64,000 nucleotides of DNA, taken from contig QVRM01002238.1 in NCBI GenBank assembly GCA_003439945.1, forward strand, positions 1 to 64,000. Reading direction: 5' to 3'. The notes beneath the pieces are model-generated. The model was not told the origin of the DNA. It saw nothing but the letters and a program-made list of their open reading frames with translations, and searched no databases. Position numbers and translations under genes: made by a program. Shown here piece by piece: positions 33,266 through 44,300 of the stretch. How positions within the stretch are numbered: position 1 is the first letter of the stretch; each line of letters begins with the position of its first letter. Origin of the DNA: Dermanyssus gallinae (Eukaryota > Arthropoda > Arachnida > Mesostigmata > Dermanyssidae).

Positions 33266-33691
33266 TAATATATATATTTTTTTATTTGTTACAGTTTTAT
33301 TTGCTTATATGCAAGAGGCAACAATTGTATCCTTATGAACGTGTACACCAGATAAATCAAGTGGAAACGTCACATATCCTCCAGGTTCGGGCGGGTCCAG
33401 TCTAGCAGAGTTCCACGCACAGAGGCGGCGTTACCCCGCTGAATGTCCAACGATAGTCTCTGGTGCAGGTACTCGACAGCTCTAGGGTCCCCTGTCGAAC
33501 GATTGAGCGCCTTGCCGACACGTTGAATAAGTTTATGCGTCTTCGGGCCAGGTCCCCCTAATGTCTCGAATGCCAGTGGACGAAAGTCGTGGAGGTAAGT
33601 GATACTGGCATACTTTCTGCACTTGTTCGCTTCCGCCAACATAGACGCGTGTCCAGCATGTTCCGCTCCCGCACTGACCATTGAGGGGGAG
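33266..33691 (-). mobile_element. 5'-truncated LINE (non-LTR retrotransposon) 3' end
   Basis: The fragment is about 426 bp, bounded by a 19-bp direct repeat typical of target-primed reverse transcription. On the minus strand it holds the end of a reading frame, then a 3' UTR of about 100 bp with two AATAAA signals (33296-33301 and 33281-33286 on the plus strand as TTTATT), and an A/T-rich tail next to the duplication. Severe 5' truncation is the usual fate of LINE copies. Confidence 0.75.
33370..33690 (-). pseudogene. C-terminal fragment of a retrotransposon protein
   Basis: About 105 codons remain open to TGA at 33370-33372. The peptide contains KCRKYASITYLHDFRPLAFE, TLGGPGPKTHKLIQRVGKAL and DPRAVEYLHQRLSLDIQRGN before a short tail. 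This pattern, with (V/A)ETLG, GDPR and QR(I/L)S-AIQRGNAAS motifs, is a conserved C-terminal region that I recall at the end of many reverse-transcriptase-bearing retroelement proteins in invertebrates. The reverse transcriptase itself is absent because of the 5' truncation. The first residues before codon LAEAN are partly flank-derived. The identification rests on memory of the motif and needs a database search. Confidence 0.65.
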
Positions 33692-33710
33692 ACCAACCAG
33701 CTATTTAACT
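33692..33710. repeat. Target-site duplication, 5' side of LINE fragment
   Basis: The 19-bp sequence ACCAACCAGCTATTTAACT; see the partner at 33247-33265. Confidence 0.8.
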
Positions 33711-34186
33711 ACCTCGAGTTGCCGTTAAGTCGAAGTCTGTATAAAAGATGACTGTAGGCCCAGGACGCCGCTGAACTGACGACATACCGCGAAACAGCAG
33801 CGGCAGTAACAGCAACACCAATACTGTTAACAATAAATCGTACGACCACGGCCACCATCAACAATAACGGCAACAACAGCAACAGCGTTTAGAGCAGCAA
33901 AACAACAACAACAGCAGCAGCAGCAACAACAACAAAAACAACAACAATACTTACTACACAACGTAATATAGTGGCAGCGAATCTTTCGTGCCGTTTCCGG
34001 AGGCCACTTATTTTGAATCTTAAACCGAAAGCTTCTGAATTCGTTTTTAGCGTTTCCAACGTAGATGTTTTTTTTGTGAATGCCATAACTAATTATGATT
34101 GACCAATGCCTAATGCAAAAGGTAAAATGGGAAAACAGATGTCTAACTAAAAAACCGGCACAGAAGCAGGCTCATCGCTTTGTCGC
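33711..34186. other. Unique DNA with AAC/CAG tracts
   Basis: Contains CAG/AAC triplets at 33790-33830 and 33865-33955. No gene recognised. Confidence 0.5.
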
Positions 34187-34225
34187 AGACGAAGGAGAGA
34201 CTCCAGGGGGGCAGATAGAGGAGAG
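34187..34225 (+). repeat. Stray units of the 32.3-kb minisatellite
   Basis: GAGACTCCAGGGGGGCAGAT followed by AGAGGAGAG matches units near 32330-32350 and lies 1.5 kb away from the main array. Confidence 0.7.
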
Positions 34226-34281
34226 GCAATAATAGTAATAGTGACTATTACTACTATAATAGCAACTATTACTATTATTGC
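34226..34281. repeat. Near-perfect 56-nt hairpin
   Basis: Perfect 17-bp arms (GCAATAATAGTAATAGT at 34226-34242 and its reverse complement at 34265-34281) enclose a further 6-bp stem (CTATTA/TAATAG) after a 2x2 mismatch, leaving a 6-base loop. Confidence 0.85.
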
Positions 34282-34313
34282 ATGATAGTTATTCCAAGCC
34301 GGCTCAAATACGT

Positions 34314-35130
34314 TAACCACTGGCAAAGCACTAAAGGAAGTTGTGATTTGACTCGTCTGATCACGGGTCGCAAGGAAACGGTACTTACCTGTAGACAAGA
34401 CACCATTACAGGAGATGATTTTGTGGCAAATTTAAGAGTTACACATTTGTGATCTGGCTTGATTCTGCATGCTTTTTTTAACTTCGGGTAGCACAAAGCG
34501 CGTGGCCATTACCTTTTACATATTGTAAAAAAGGAATACAGATGACAATCTAAATGGAGAAATGACGCGGCAGGCTCATCTCTTCCTTCTTATAATTATA
34601 AATTTAATAATGACATGGTGGTTAGGTAAAATTGGTTAGGTAAATATGGTAACCACTGACAAAGCACTAAAGGAAGTTGTACTTCGGCTCGTCTGATCAC
34701 AGGTCGAAAGGAAACGGTACTTACCGGTAGACAAGACACCATTACAGAGGATGATTTTGTGGCAAATTTAAGAATTACACATTTGTTATCTGGCTTGATT
34801 CTGTATGCTTTTTTTTAAACTTTGGGTGGCACAAAGCACGTGGCCATTACCTTTTACATATTGTAAAAAATGAATACAGATGAGAATCTAAATGGAGAAA
34901 TGACGCGGCAGGCTCATCTCTTCCTTCTTATAATTATAAATTTAATAATGACATATTGGTTAGGTAAAGTTGGTTAGGTAAATATGGTAACCAATGGCAA
35001 ATTTGCACTAATGGAAGTTGTACTTTTTTCGTCGGGTTACAGGTCGCCAGCAAACGACATTTACCGGTAGGCAAGACACCATAACAGAAGATGACCTTAA
35101 GGCAAATCTAAAAGTTGCACTTTTTTTAGA
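34314..35130 (+). repeat. Three-copy 336-bp tandem repeat
   Basis: Units start at 34314, 34650 and 34988 with TAACCANTGGCAAA-like sequence. Units 1 and 2 are highly similar over their full length (336 bp), sharing GTAGACAAGACACCATTACA, CGTGGCCATTACCTTTTACA and TGACGCGGCAGGCTCATCTC. Unit 3 is diverged and recognisable only to about 35130. Each unit ends in GGTTAGGTAAANTTGGTTAG. No transposon ends or convincing frame lie inside, so this is satellite-like segmental tandem duplication. Confidence 0.9.
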
Positions 35131-36512
35131 TTTACTTTTGCCTAATTTTAGTTCGGACAACACGCGGCGCTATAGGGTCTATCATGTACGCAGGCGCAAT
35201 TCTGATACACCTGAAGTTCTTAGAACCAATCTGCAGATTACCGTGAAGACTAACTGTCCAGAACTGCACTTAACGTGCGATTAGCCTCACTCTCATCTGT
35301 AGCTATGCATACTTCAAAGTATTTTATGACACCAGTGATTGATATTAGTCAATTTACTATCTAGCCATTCTTTTAGGTGGGGTTTTACATCTTTAAGAAC
35401 GGCTAGATAATGAAATTCCATAGAAAGGCCTTTGATTTATGTGCCTTGTCATGGCTAACAGTCCCTCCATAGTGAGCTGTTCTGTTGTTTGGTCTCGTTG
35501 GCCTTTAGAACGGGTTTCTTTTCAGGTTATTTTTGAGGCGGCTGTATATATAGGGCTAAATGCTGTTAAAAAGTCTTGATTATTCAATCATATTGGTCTG
35601 TATGCAAATGGGTCGACACCGGGTTACTGATTATGTGGAGATACTCCAACCGGAAGGATAGATATTTTCCTATAGGAGTTCGTAATTAAAATTTTGGGAA
35701 TTAACCGGTTTATGCAGGATAACTTGTAAATTGTCGTGTACGCGACAGCCAGTCGTTCCAATTTAGTTTGTTTCCGTGTCTAGTGTTATTTTCTGGTCTA
35801 CAGTATAGGTATGAGTCAGCCGCTCTTGTAACTGGAAAAAGGAGACGTCTCCTGTCATAACGTGGTATTTTCGGGTTGACTTATCTAACAGATCTGCTGT
35901 GTATATACTCAGATTGAGATAGTTCAGCCTATGTATGCGAACTTTTTGTGAAACATATCTTGTTTTGCAGCACCTTCTAAAGCATATTGCACACTGGCTG
36001 GCCGCTGCAGGACTCGAGAGTAGTACAAGGAAGCCATCTCTTAACGGTAGAAATTTGGAGTTAGGCAAAGGCCTTTTAAGTGTCTCGGCCTGTGCATCCA
36101 CATCACCACGAGACAGGTTTTAGTAGGTAGGTTGATGAACGTGCATCTTAAGGCCTAGCATCGGTCAGACTTTTCATGGTAAAACTATTTTCCAATTAAG
36201 TTACTTGTTAGTTAGGCGCTTTTTTGCCCTTACGCTGTTTTGTTTCGTTTTGTTTTTCTGTCTTGAATTATTTACTGTACAGAATGAATTAGTGCTGTGC
36301 TTTGCTTGTCCTGCTGAACAGTCTGTAAACGTATTTACAGCGGTTTCGATGGAGAACTAAGTGGTATGCTACATGTTGGTTGCCGTTCATCACCTAAGCT
36401 ATATTGTGCACCAACCTTGAGTACTTAACTCTGACTTGCTGGTTGTAACTAGACCTAAAATTGTGAGTTTTTTGGCACACCATATGATTTTATTGTTCTA
36501 AGTTAAGTATTG
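35131..36512. other. Unique sequence, no gene recognised
   Basis: An 88-codon plus-strand frame at 35018-35284 overlaps the third 336-bp unit. A 112-codon minus-strand frame at 35763-36101 is non-repetitive but unrecognised. Confidence 0.35.
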
Positions 36513-36711
36513 TACCGAGCAGGATGGCTTAGTGACAAAGCCTTTGCCTTGCATTCGGGAGAACTGGGTTCGAGACCCAGACCGGCCACACTTAAATTGG
36601 TTTGTATGGTTTCCAAGTTAGACAAGGTAAATGCCGGAATGGATTAAAAATTAACCATGACATGAAAAAACGTACACAAATATTAGCCTTACGGAAAAAT
36701 CTAAAAAAAAC
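36513..36711 (+). mobile_element. SINE family A, copy 2
   Basis: The same tRNA-Gly-like head (A box TGGCTTAGTGACAAAG, T-arm CTGGG-TTCGAGA-CCCAG at 36564-36580) and the same body (AAATTGGTTTGTATGGTTTC, then TTAGCCTTACGGAAAAATCT) as 19835-20037, ending in an A run. Differences from copy 1 are scattered substitutions and small indels in the 3' half. Confidence 0.85.
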
Positions 36712-36956
36712 TATAAAGGCAGTAACTACCGCGATTACTACAACAATCTTAAATTATTTTTTGTAGTCATCGCATTTTTACATCTATTTACTACATTATT
36801 CACCACCATTGTAGGTATTGCGCTACCTACTGTACGCTACCCAATCTTCATTACGTCTATTGTGCATTTATCTAACAAATATTAAAAACAAAAATAAAGC
36901 GTAAATCATTCTATTAATTCTTAATTAATAGCAAAAAATTAAGAGCAGCAACACCA

Positions 36957-37005
36957 TCAATACCACCGGCCGTAACACCATCAATACCACCGGCCGACTA
37001 CGGCA
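36957..37005 (+). repeat. 24-bp tandem duplication
   Basis: CACCATCAATACCACCGGCC is present twice, 24 bp apart, just before the low-complexity frame at 37033. Confidence 0.9.
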
Positions 37006-37032
37006 AACCTCACAACGGTAACGTTAACAACC

Positions 37033-37707
37033 ATGTTAGTTTCGGGAATTGATGACCGCATCAACAGCAGCAGCAATCACATAAGCAAAAGGGACAACAA
37101 CACCACCAGCAACAACAACATAAACACAACAACGAAGCAGCAGCAACAACAACAACAACCACAACAACGAAACAACAACAACGGCGCAATGCCCCAAGGT
37201 AACATACTGATACGAGAAGTTGGTGCTGTTGCTGCCGTTTCGGCCAATACCGTTGACCAGCGCTACCAGGCTTTACCTAGATGTCTGGCGACGACAACGA
37301 CGACCACAATCAGCAAAGCAACCACACAGACAATAGGTATTCGCGACAATCAACCAGCGACGACTGGCAACGACGGGGGAAGTGCTGGGAAGCGTGACCA
37401 AAAACGGTACAGCGCATCAGGATCGCTTAGCAGCAGCAGCAGCAACAACGACAGCAATAACAGCAACCACAACAACAACGTTAGCAGCGGCAGCAGCAGC
37501 AGCAAAAGTAGAAGCTATCGCGTAGTAGTCGCTGTTAGCTGTTCGGCAGGATCATTTCCATCTGCTGGATCTGCGGTCACGACGAAAGTCGGCGGGATAC
37601 CTGCTGCCTGTCTCTTCAACAGGTCCCTTACCAATCAGCAGCATCTTACAGCAATTGCTACTACTGTTGCTACTGCCCGCGACAACGAGAACGGCTGCTG
37701 CTCTTAA
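37033..37707 (+). CDS. Candidate Asn/Gln/Ser-rich protein, 224 codons
   Basis: ATG at 37033 to TAA at 37705-37707. About half is simple (Asn, Gln, Ser and Thr runs), but non-repetitive pieces alternate with these, including GNILIREVGAVAAVSANTVD and QRYQALPRCLATTTTTT. Another piece near the C-terminus is RSYRVVVAVSCSAGSFPSAG. Continuity across 675 bp of mixed triplets in one frame is better than for the pure repeats elsewhere. The ending in GCTGCTCTTAATAATAAT shows that the stop lies in an AAT microsatellite. No domain, signal or membrane segment is visible. If real it would be a disordered protein or one exon of a regulatory gene; a chance frame in CAG/AAC-rich DNA remains quite possible. Confidence 0.3.
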   Translation: MLVSGIDDRINSSSNHISKRDNNTTSNNNINTTTKQQQQQQQPQQRNNNNGAMPQGNILIREVGAVAAVSANTVDQRYQALPRCLATTTTTTISKATTQTIGIRDNQPATTGNDGGSAGKRDQKRYSASGSLSSSSSNNDSNNSNHNNNVSSGSSSSKSRSYRVVVAVSCSAGSFPSAGSAVTTKVGGIPAACLFNRSLTNQQHLTAIATTVATARDNENGCCS

Positions 37708-37722
37708 TAATAATAATAATAA

Positions 37723-37755
<33 letters not shown>

Positions 37756-37900
37756 CAATAAATAATAACTCAGATAATAGTAAATATTTAATATTATAAA
37801 CTATTCATATAAATAAAAAAATATAAATAAACAAACTCTAAATAATAACACTAATCTCTAACACTAAATAATAATAATAATAATAATAATAATAAAGGTA
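37705..37900 (+). repeat. (AAT)n arrays
   Basis: AAT triplets at 37705-37750 and 37866-37897, with AATAAA-like words between them. Confidence 0.9.
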
Positions 37901-38089
37901 GCAATAACCACGACACAGCCTGCTACGGGGGGCGCAACAGAGATTTTCCTCTCTCTTCCTCTCCCCCTTTCTTTCCTGATGATGGCGTTCCACGACGCCG
38001 GCCGTGTGAACTCCACGACACCCCGTCAGCAGATTCAACGAGACGACGGGATCTTCGTCTCGTTCGTACGATATGCCACAACTTTCAGA

Positions 38090-38162
38090 CGTCGATGACG
38101 ATGACCATCAACATGATGACGACGATGATGCTGATCATGGCGATGATGATGATGATGATTAA
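38090..38162 (+). repeat. (GAT)n tract
   Basis: GATGACGATGATG-type triplets. Confidence 0.8.
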
Positions 38163-38252
38163 CGCGACGGCCAGGCGACGGCGAATATGCCGAATAACGC
38201 AACAACAAATATCCACCTGTCATGTCATGTCTTGTTTTCGCCTACATATCAA

Positions 38253-38255
<3 letters not shown>

Positions 38256-38307
<52 letters not shown>
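38256..38307. repeat. Compound (CT)n(TA)n array
   Basis: CT units followed directly by alternating TA. Confidence 0.93.
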
Positions 38308-38310
<3 letters not shown>

Positions 38311-39259
38311 GGCACCTATTTACCTATATATGTAAATATATATGCATACCTTCCAAAAGCATATGCAATCGTAGTCTTCTTCATCATCATCATCATCGTC
38401 GTCATCGTCGTTGGTATGGCCATCACGGGGGTCGAGAGGGGGGAGGGGTGAAGTCGTCCGTCTGTTGTTGACAACAAGTAAAACGATAACCTAATCAGTG
38501 ACCATCCACTGACCCCAGCGGGTTCGAGCGAGAGCAGCATGGCGGGCAGTCTTCGTGACTACAGTGATGATGATGATGACTGTAATGACAGAAACAACAA
38601 CCAGAACAACAACAACCACTAGAACAGCAACAACAACCAGAAAAACAGCAAGAAGAGCAGTAAAGGCTGTCGCCTACCGTTTGCCTGCTTAACTGTTTGC
38701 CATTTAGGAACGGACCTTTTCGCTCGTTTTGCTCGGCAGAACCACTGGCTGTTGTTGATGCTACTGCTGTTTTTTTCTGCTACTGCCGCTGCTGCTGCTG
38801 CCGTTGTCCATGCACGTTAGTGGACACATTGGTGGACCCCCGCGGTGAGTAGGTAATACTTATTCTTCTTCCGTTTCATCAGACATCTCATATACTTCGC
38901 TTTCTTTCTTGCTCGCATTCGCTTACTCATTTCGCTTGCTCCTTGGGTACCCGGTTAAACGCCGCCGGACACACCGGCCCAAGTCATCCGAACCCCCGAG
39001 CCGCCCGCCGAATGAAAGTGCCATCCGGGCTACCGATGGTGGGCACTTTATACGGCGGTTCGGGGTGCGGGGTACTCTTAACGGCACATCAACAACTCAC
39101 CGTACAATGGCGCCTGTGCGTGTGTGTGCATGTCTGCCTACGCTGTTAGCAGCAGTGATGCTTATACTCGGCGTGATACAATTTTTGATAGACAGGCAGA
39201 CAGACTGACAGATCGATACATAGATACATATAGAGATAAATAGTCACGTGTTGGGAACG

Positions 39260-39445
39260 ATGCAGCAGCAGCGACAACGACAGCTGTACCACCATCAGGA
39301 GCAGTGCCATCACCACTACCACCACCAGAAGCAGTACCATCACCAATACCACCACCAGAAGCGGTACCAACATCATCAACATGGTAACATCATCATCATC
39401 ATCAGCAGCAGCAGCAGGAGATACTCTACAGCTAATAAACAGATC
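39260..39445 (+). repeat. CAG/CAC array with a 30-bp repeat unit
   Basis: ACCACCACCAGAAGCAGTAC-type units of 30 bp occur about three times at 39287-39370, followed by (ATC)n and (AGC)n. The plus strand reads Gln/His/Tyr. Confidence 0.85.
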
Positions 39446-39449
39446 ACGA

Positions 39450-41775
39450 CGATGACGTCAATGACCAATCAACTGGCTGGCTAAAACGTCGACGGTTTCC
39501 GTAACTAGAACACGACGACACGTTATCCGCCACCAGTCACCAAAACCACCGCGCACAATCCGCAGACGCAGACTATGGTCATCATCACAGCCATCACGTT
39601 CTTTCGCTCCGCTCTCTAGAAGGATCCTGAGCCTCTGCAAGCAGCTAATTTTTGTTCAATTTTCGCTCTTAAAATCATCTGGTGCTATTTGGTTGCTTAT
39701 TGGCGATTCTGTTCTTGTTGTTGTTAAGTTTGTCGTCGTCGTCGTTGTTGTTGTTGCTGTTCCTGCTGTTTCTGTCTCCGCCCTCCTGTCATTTAGCAGC
39801 AACACCAACCCCCGCACCCCCGACTGGCCGGGGGTTGCTGCTGCTGCTGGCCCATCGAGCTAGCCAACCTGGTTGATTTGTGTCCACGGTAGCATCCTGC
39901 TGTTGTGGGTAGAGGTCGTGGAGTCTTCATCGACCTCTCCACAGGCAGATGGAGCCTAAAATATGGCTAAATATGGTGGCGCGGCGTGGCGTGACGCGGC
40001 GCGACCGACGGCCGTGCTAAAGCGGTGGCTGAAAATGAAGACGCGTGGACGGCAACCAACTAATAGTGTCTGAATAGCAAGACTCCTTTGTTTGTTTGTT
40101 GACTCTTTGGAGCGCGCACTGCATCATTACGACTGCTCCGTCGGCGCTTCACTGGACGACATCTATACATGCTCTTTCTTTTGGTTGATTGAAGTCACCC
40201 TCAGTACTATCTGTTGGTACAAAGAACGCGTGCAAAGCTATTTATCACAGAGGTGGATTCGCTAACTTGTCGTTGATATGAAGCGAAATATATGACCAAT
40301 AAATCGTTTTGTTATTGTTAATTGTGACCACGCGCTTTACAGAGCCTTCTGGTGGACTTTACTTATGTTCGGATCGATGTATTTTTCATTAATGATGGGT
40401 GTCGATTGTTGTACGTTGTAGTTGTTGTTATTGCAAACGTTATTATTTTTCCTGTGGTGTTTGCTCTTGCTCATAGCATATGTGCTGTTTTTCTGTTAGC
40501 ATTGGTGCTATTGTTGCCGTTTTTGTCGTTGCGTTGTTGTTGCCTTATTACCGCTGTTTCTAAAGTTGGTGTTGCTGTTGCTGCTTTTGCCGTGGTTTTT
40601 ATTGTCTTTATTGTTGTTCTTGCTGTTGCGGTTGCTATCTGTAGTTGATGTATTTCAAATGTAGCTCTTTCAGCCTTAACATCCGTGTACCTTGAGGCGC
40701 GTCTTAGAGTTTCACCTTCTCCCTTTGGGGTGAGCCACTTACGGAACGCGCTTCCCTGTGTATTGCCGCGGAAAAATGCCGATAGACACACACGAGCATG
40801 TGTGCATCTCGATGCGAATAGAATAACGACAACTAGGTGTCTAAGTAGACTTGGCTTGTCAAATTCAACTACCTCGGCCACGCATGTGTCCCTGCTTCTT
40901 CTAACCGAAACACAAGCTGCATTTGCGTCTCACCTTCCGCTTACGTATGTAGGTGCTATTTAATACTCATGTATTTAATACTCAATGCAATGAAAGACAG
41001 CCCTGGTAGAAGGCAGTAGTGAAGGGGGGGATACAAATGTCCCAACTGCGATTTGCATACATCCTCTGTGAACAACAACTCTTAGTTCGGACCCAGTTAT
41101 ACTGCTAATACTGCGGCAGAGTGCACAGGAAACAGCTGCAGGACGGAGGTCGGTCGTTGCACTGGCGCAGAGACGCCGGAGACGTGCAGGAAAATACGTG
41201 CACGTCGTCGATACTCAATGCATACATAGAAGTGTCGTTGCACAATGTTGCGCTACATCCATGGTAGTGCTTTCATGACCGTCAGGACTGCGGAAAGTGG
41301 ATAAGCTGGCGAACAGAATTTGATTACTCCACGTCGCTATTGTTTTTTGTGTAGTTAGCCGGAGCAATCACCAGAAAAAAATGTAAGTTTAAAAAAAATT
41401 ATAAATTAGGTTTTAACTATGAGCATCGTGCGTTCCATTCAAGCATTAACTCGCCGCCGCTATTTGCGTCGGATGGCTAGAATGCGTGGCAAAAAAGCTA
41501 GAACGCACGTATCTGCTAGCAACAACCGTTTGTAGAGCAGAAACATAAGAAAGAAGGGCGGCAGAGAAGGCTTACTTGCCGCCTAGAACAAATAGGCGCG
41601 TGCGGGGGAAACTCACTACGAAGTGGGGGATAACCGTGTGTGTGTGTGGCTGGATAAAAGCCCAATGAAGTCGTCGATCGGAGCAGCAAAGTCGAAGCTT
41701 TGCAAGCAGCATTGCAAACAGCTTGAAATGACGCGTGCAAATTTTTCGCTGCTTTGTGGGTTCGTGGACATCAAG
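39450..41775. other. Mostly unique sequence with GTT-derived patches
   Basis: GTT/GTC patches lie at 39713-39765 and 40410-40640. CpG-rich DNA lies at 39978-40015. A non-repetitive region at 40670-40960 is open on both strands (92 codons plus, 136 minus) but unrecognised. Nothing between 40970 and 41500 looks like a gene. Confidence 0.4.
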
Positions 41776-42062
41776 AGAAACAACAACAACGTCGCCAAGA
41801 AGGACCACAACAACAACAACAATAACAACGAGCACAACAATGACAACAACAAAAACAGCAACAACGTCGTAATGATCATCACCACCACCGCCAACAACAA
41901 CAACGTCGTAATCATCATCATCACCACCACCAACAACAACAGCAACGTCGTAATCATCATCATCACCACCAACAACAACAACAACATCAGCATCCTCGAC
42001 AACAGCAATGTCAGGTGCTACTTACTGCTCTTGCAGCGACAACAACAACAACCATAACAGCA
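41776..42062 (+). repeat. AAC/ATC array with a 39-42-bp higher-order unit
   Basis: Blocks of AACGTCGTAATCATCATCAT followed by CACCACCACC and AAC triplets start at 41863, 41902 and 41944. The plus-strand 144-codon Asn-rich frame and minus-strand Leu/Met/Thr frames are artefacts. Confidence 0.88.
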
Positions 42063-42326
42063 ACAATGATGATGGTGATGACGAGGCTGACAGTGGCAAA
42101 AGCGTCGATGGTCTGCCCGAATCGAGAGTAGACACTAGTCGCTAGCCGCAGCGGTAGCCGTAACGGATTGACTGATTGACCGACGGTCGGACGGACGCAT
42201 GGACGGTTGGTCGTTGGTCTCGGTCTGTCCGTGGGTCAGATGGACGAATCCGGACTAGCAGAACACGACGACGGCGACCACTGACTGACATCGCTGAATT
42301 GGTGATTTGGCAATGTGTTAAAAATC

Positions 42327-42361
42327 GCCCCACCCCCCGCCCCCCCCCGACACAACCCCCG
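42327..42361 (-). other. Potential G-quadruplex (minus strand)
   Basis: C-runs of 4, 6, 9 and 5 bases occur within 35 bp, giving four G-runs on the minus strand. Confidence 0.45.
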
Positions 42362-42699
42362 CTCCACAACCAATCCCGCTTCTTGGTCAATGCTGCCAGC
42401 AGCTCAAACGGACGACGCGCGACGAAGCGTGGACAGCGGCGGCGACCGCCGATGTCGACAGCAGAAGCCGAAGCATCAGCGGCAGTGGTAACAACAGCAG
42501 AAGAATGAGAAGAACATGAAGAGAACGACGAGATGATGATGACGATGATGATAATGATGAAGGAAAGAAAGCAGAAAAAGAAGCCGTAACAGTTGCAGAT
42601 CTAAGCTGAACTGCTGGGCAGAAGCTGAGACGTTATACGGAAGATGAAGATGTTACCGCTGCGACCAATGTCGGCCGTCGTGTCGAGAATCCAACAAGG

Positions 42700-42935
42700 T
42701 AGCAACAGCGACGATGACGACGACAGCAACAACAACAACGACGGACAACAACAACGACTATAGTTACAACGACGACTACAACAACAACTACATCAGCACC
42801 AACAACAACCACAACAATGACAACAACAACAAAACAACGACAAGGTGATGTGCTATCTCTGCTGCTACCACCACCATCAACAAGCAGCAGTGCATCAACA
42901 AACAGCAGCGGCAGCAGCAGCAGCAATAGCAATAT
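42700..42935 (+). repeat. AAC/GAC/AGC array
   Basis: AAC and GAC triplets, then AGC runs. Low complexity in all frames. Confidence 0.85.
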
Positions 42936-43065
42936 CGACACTAAAAACAGCAACAAACAAACGAATGGACAAGCCAGAGCGAGCAACGCACGCCAAGTCG
43001 AAGACGTCGAATACCTCGACGATTGAAAATAGATTGCCGTGATGTCGCGACGATCGCCAAGAGTT

Positions 43066-43240
43066 GCCGCTCAGCCCTGCCGCTCAGCCCTGCCGCTCTT
43101 CTTCGTCTCACCTCTTCCCCTCTGTTGCCCTTCTATCCCCTCCCCGCTCTTACCCCGCACCCCCAATATCTCTATCTCTCTCTCCCTCATCTACCTTTAT
43201 CTCTCTCTCTCCCTCATCTACCTTTATCTCTCTCTGACCT
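43066..43240 (+). repeat. Short tandem duplications in CT-rich DNA
   Basis: A 14-bp unit (GCCGCTCAGCCCT) is repeated at 43066-43100, and a 30-bp unit (TCTCTCTCCCTCATCTACCT then TTATCTCTC) is present twice at 43170-43235. Confidence 0.88.
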
Positions 43241-43394
43241 CCCTCAAATGCACAATTGCTCTCGTTTGATCTCTCCTTTGTTCCTTTCCCCGCTGCCCAT
43301 ACCTGGCTGGCTCCCGTTCTCCGCCGCGCCTCCCTGTCTGCCTGTGCGCCTGTTTGTTTGCCTTTATCAAGCGCTTCTTCCCTTCGAATCCAGT

Positions 43395-43724
43395 TTAGAC
43401 GGCGCGGGCCATGTTGTCTGTCTGTTTGTCTCGCGCTGGGCCATGGTGGCACACGGGAGCCACCGAGAGCCACTGATCGAGCGCGCGAGCGATCACCTGA
43501 CGGACCCAACGTCCGAACCGATGAAAGATAGCGGGCTACTTGTTGAAGACAGCAAACACGTCCATCTCCCGGAGTTCCTCCACCATTATCATCAGAACGG
43601 CAACAACAAGAACATGAGCAGCAGCAACAACAACAACCATCACCACATCATCAACAACATCAGCAACAACAACAACAACAGCAACAACAACAACAATACA
43701 ACAACAAACGACAAATGTAACGAA
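43395..43724 (+). CDS. Candidate exon with a consensus donor
   Basis: The frame is open from 43023 to TAG at 43752, but only the part after about 43390 looks protein-like. A possible acceptor (CTTCTTCCCTTCGAATCCAG) ends at 43394. The frame then reads through REPLIERASDHLTDPTSEP, MKDSGLLVEDSKHVHLPEFL and HHYHQNG into an Asn-rich run. It stops making sense at a good donor, GAA followed by GTAAGT, at 43725. The N-terminal Pro/Leu-rich part upstream is derived from CT repeats. The Asn/His-rich tail resembles disordered parts of arthropod regulators. No domain is recognised. Confidence 0.3.
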
Positions 43725-43930
43725 GTAAGTTCCTTCGTTACACCTCAGTCCTAGAGCCCTTCATCCCCCCCCCCCCCCGTGTCGACTTGCTGCTGTGTTC
43801 TTGTTCCGTACTGCGGTAGCCAGTAGTAGCTGTCGGATCCTGTCGAGCAAAGCAACAAAAACAAGAACAACGACAACAACAACATCATCAACAACAACAA
43901 CAACAACACCACGAACAGTAGCAACAGCGC
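43590..43930 (+). repeat. (AAC)n tracts
   Basis: AAC triplets at 43595-43712 and 43852-43930, separated by a run of 12 C at 43767-43778. Confidence 0.85.
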
Positions 43931-44049
43931 AGCAACCACCACAGTTACAGATGAGGGGGATGGGTCACTCAATCAGAATGGCGTGCGCATAGCCCCAAGT
44001 GCATGCGGTCAACCCGGACTCTGGCTGTTGGACGTCTGCAACGTGCGTC

Positions 44050-44263
44050 ATCTTGTTGTTGTTGTTCTTGTTGTTGTTGTTGGCTGTTCTGATGCTGTTC
44101 ACGTCACTGTTACTCTTCTTGTTGTTCTGCATATGGGTCTTGTTGTGATCGTCGCGCTGTCAATGTATTGGTAGTAGCAGTAGTGTTTGTAGTAGTAGTT
44201 GTTGTTGTTATGATTCTGCTCCTGTCATTACTTATTGTTAATGGTATTATTGTTAGCGGTAGC

Positions 44264-44294
<31 letters not shown>

Positions 44295-44300
44295 ACTCTT
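44050..44300 (+). repeat. GTT/GTA patches and (CT)n
   Basis: GTT triplets at 44053-44083, GTA/GTT at 44171-44215, CT array at 44272-44294. Confidence 0.8.

Noticed and set aside
34314..35130. CRISPR-like array of direct repeats
   Set aside because: Units are 336 bp and contiguous without spacers; the DNA is eukaryotic.
40471..40963. Overlapping 136-codon minus and 92-codon plus frames
   Set aside because: Half of the minus frame is GTT-derived; the rest has no motif, so no call was made beyond a mention.
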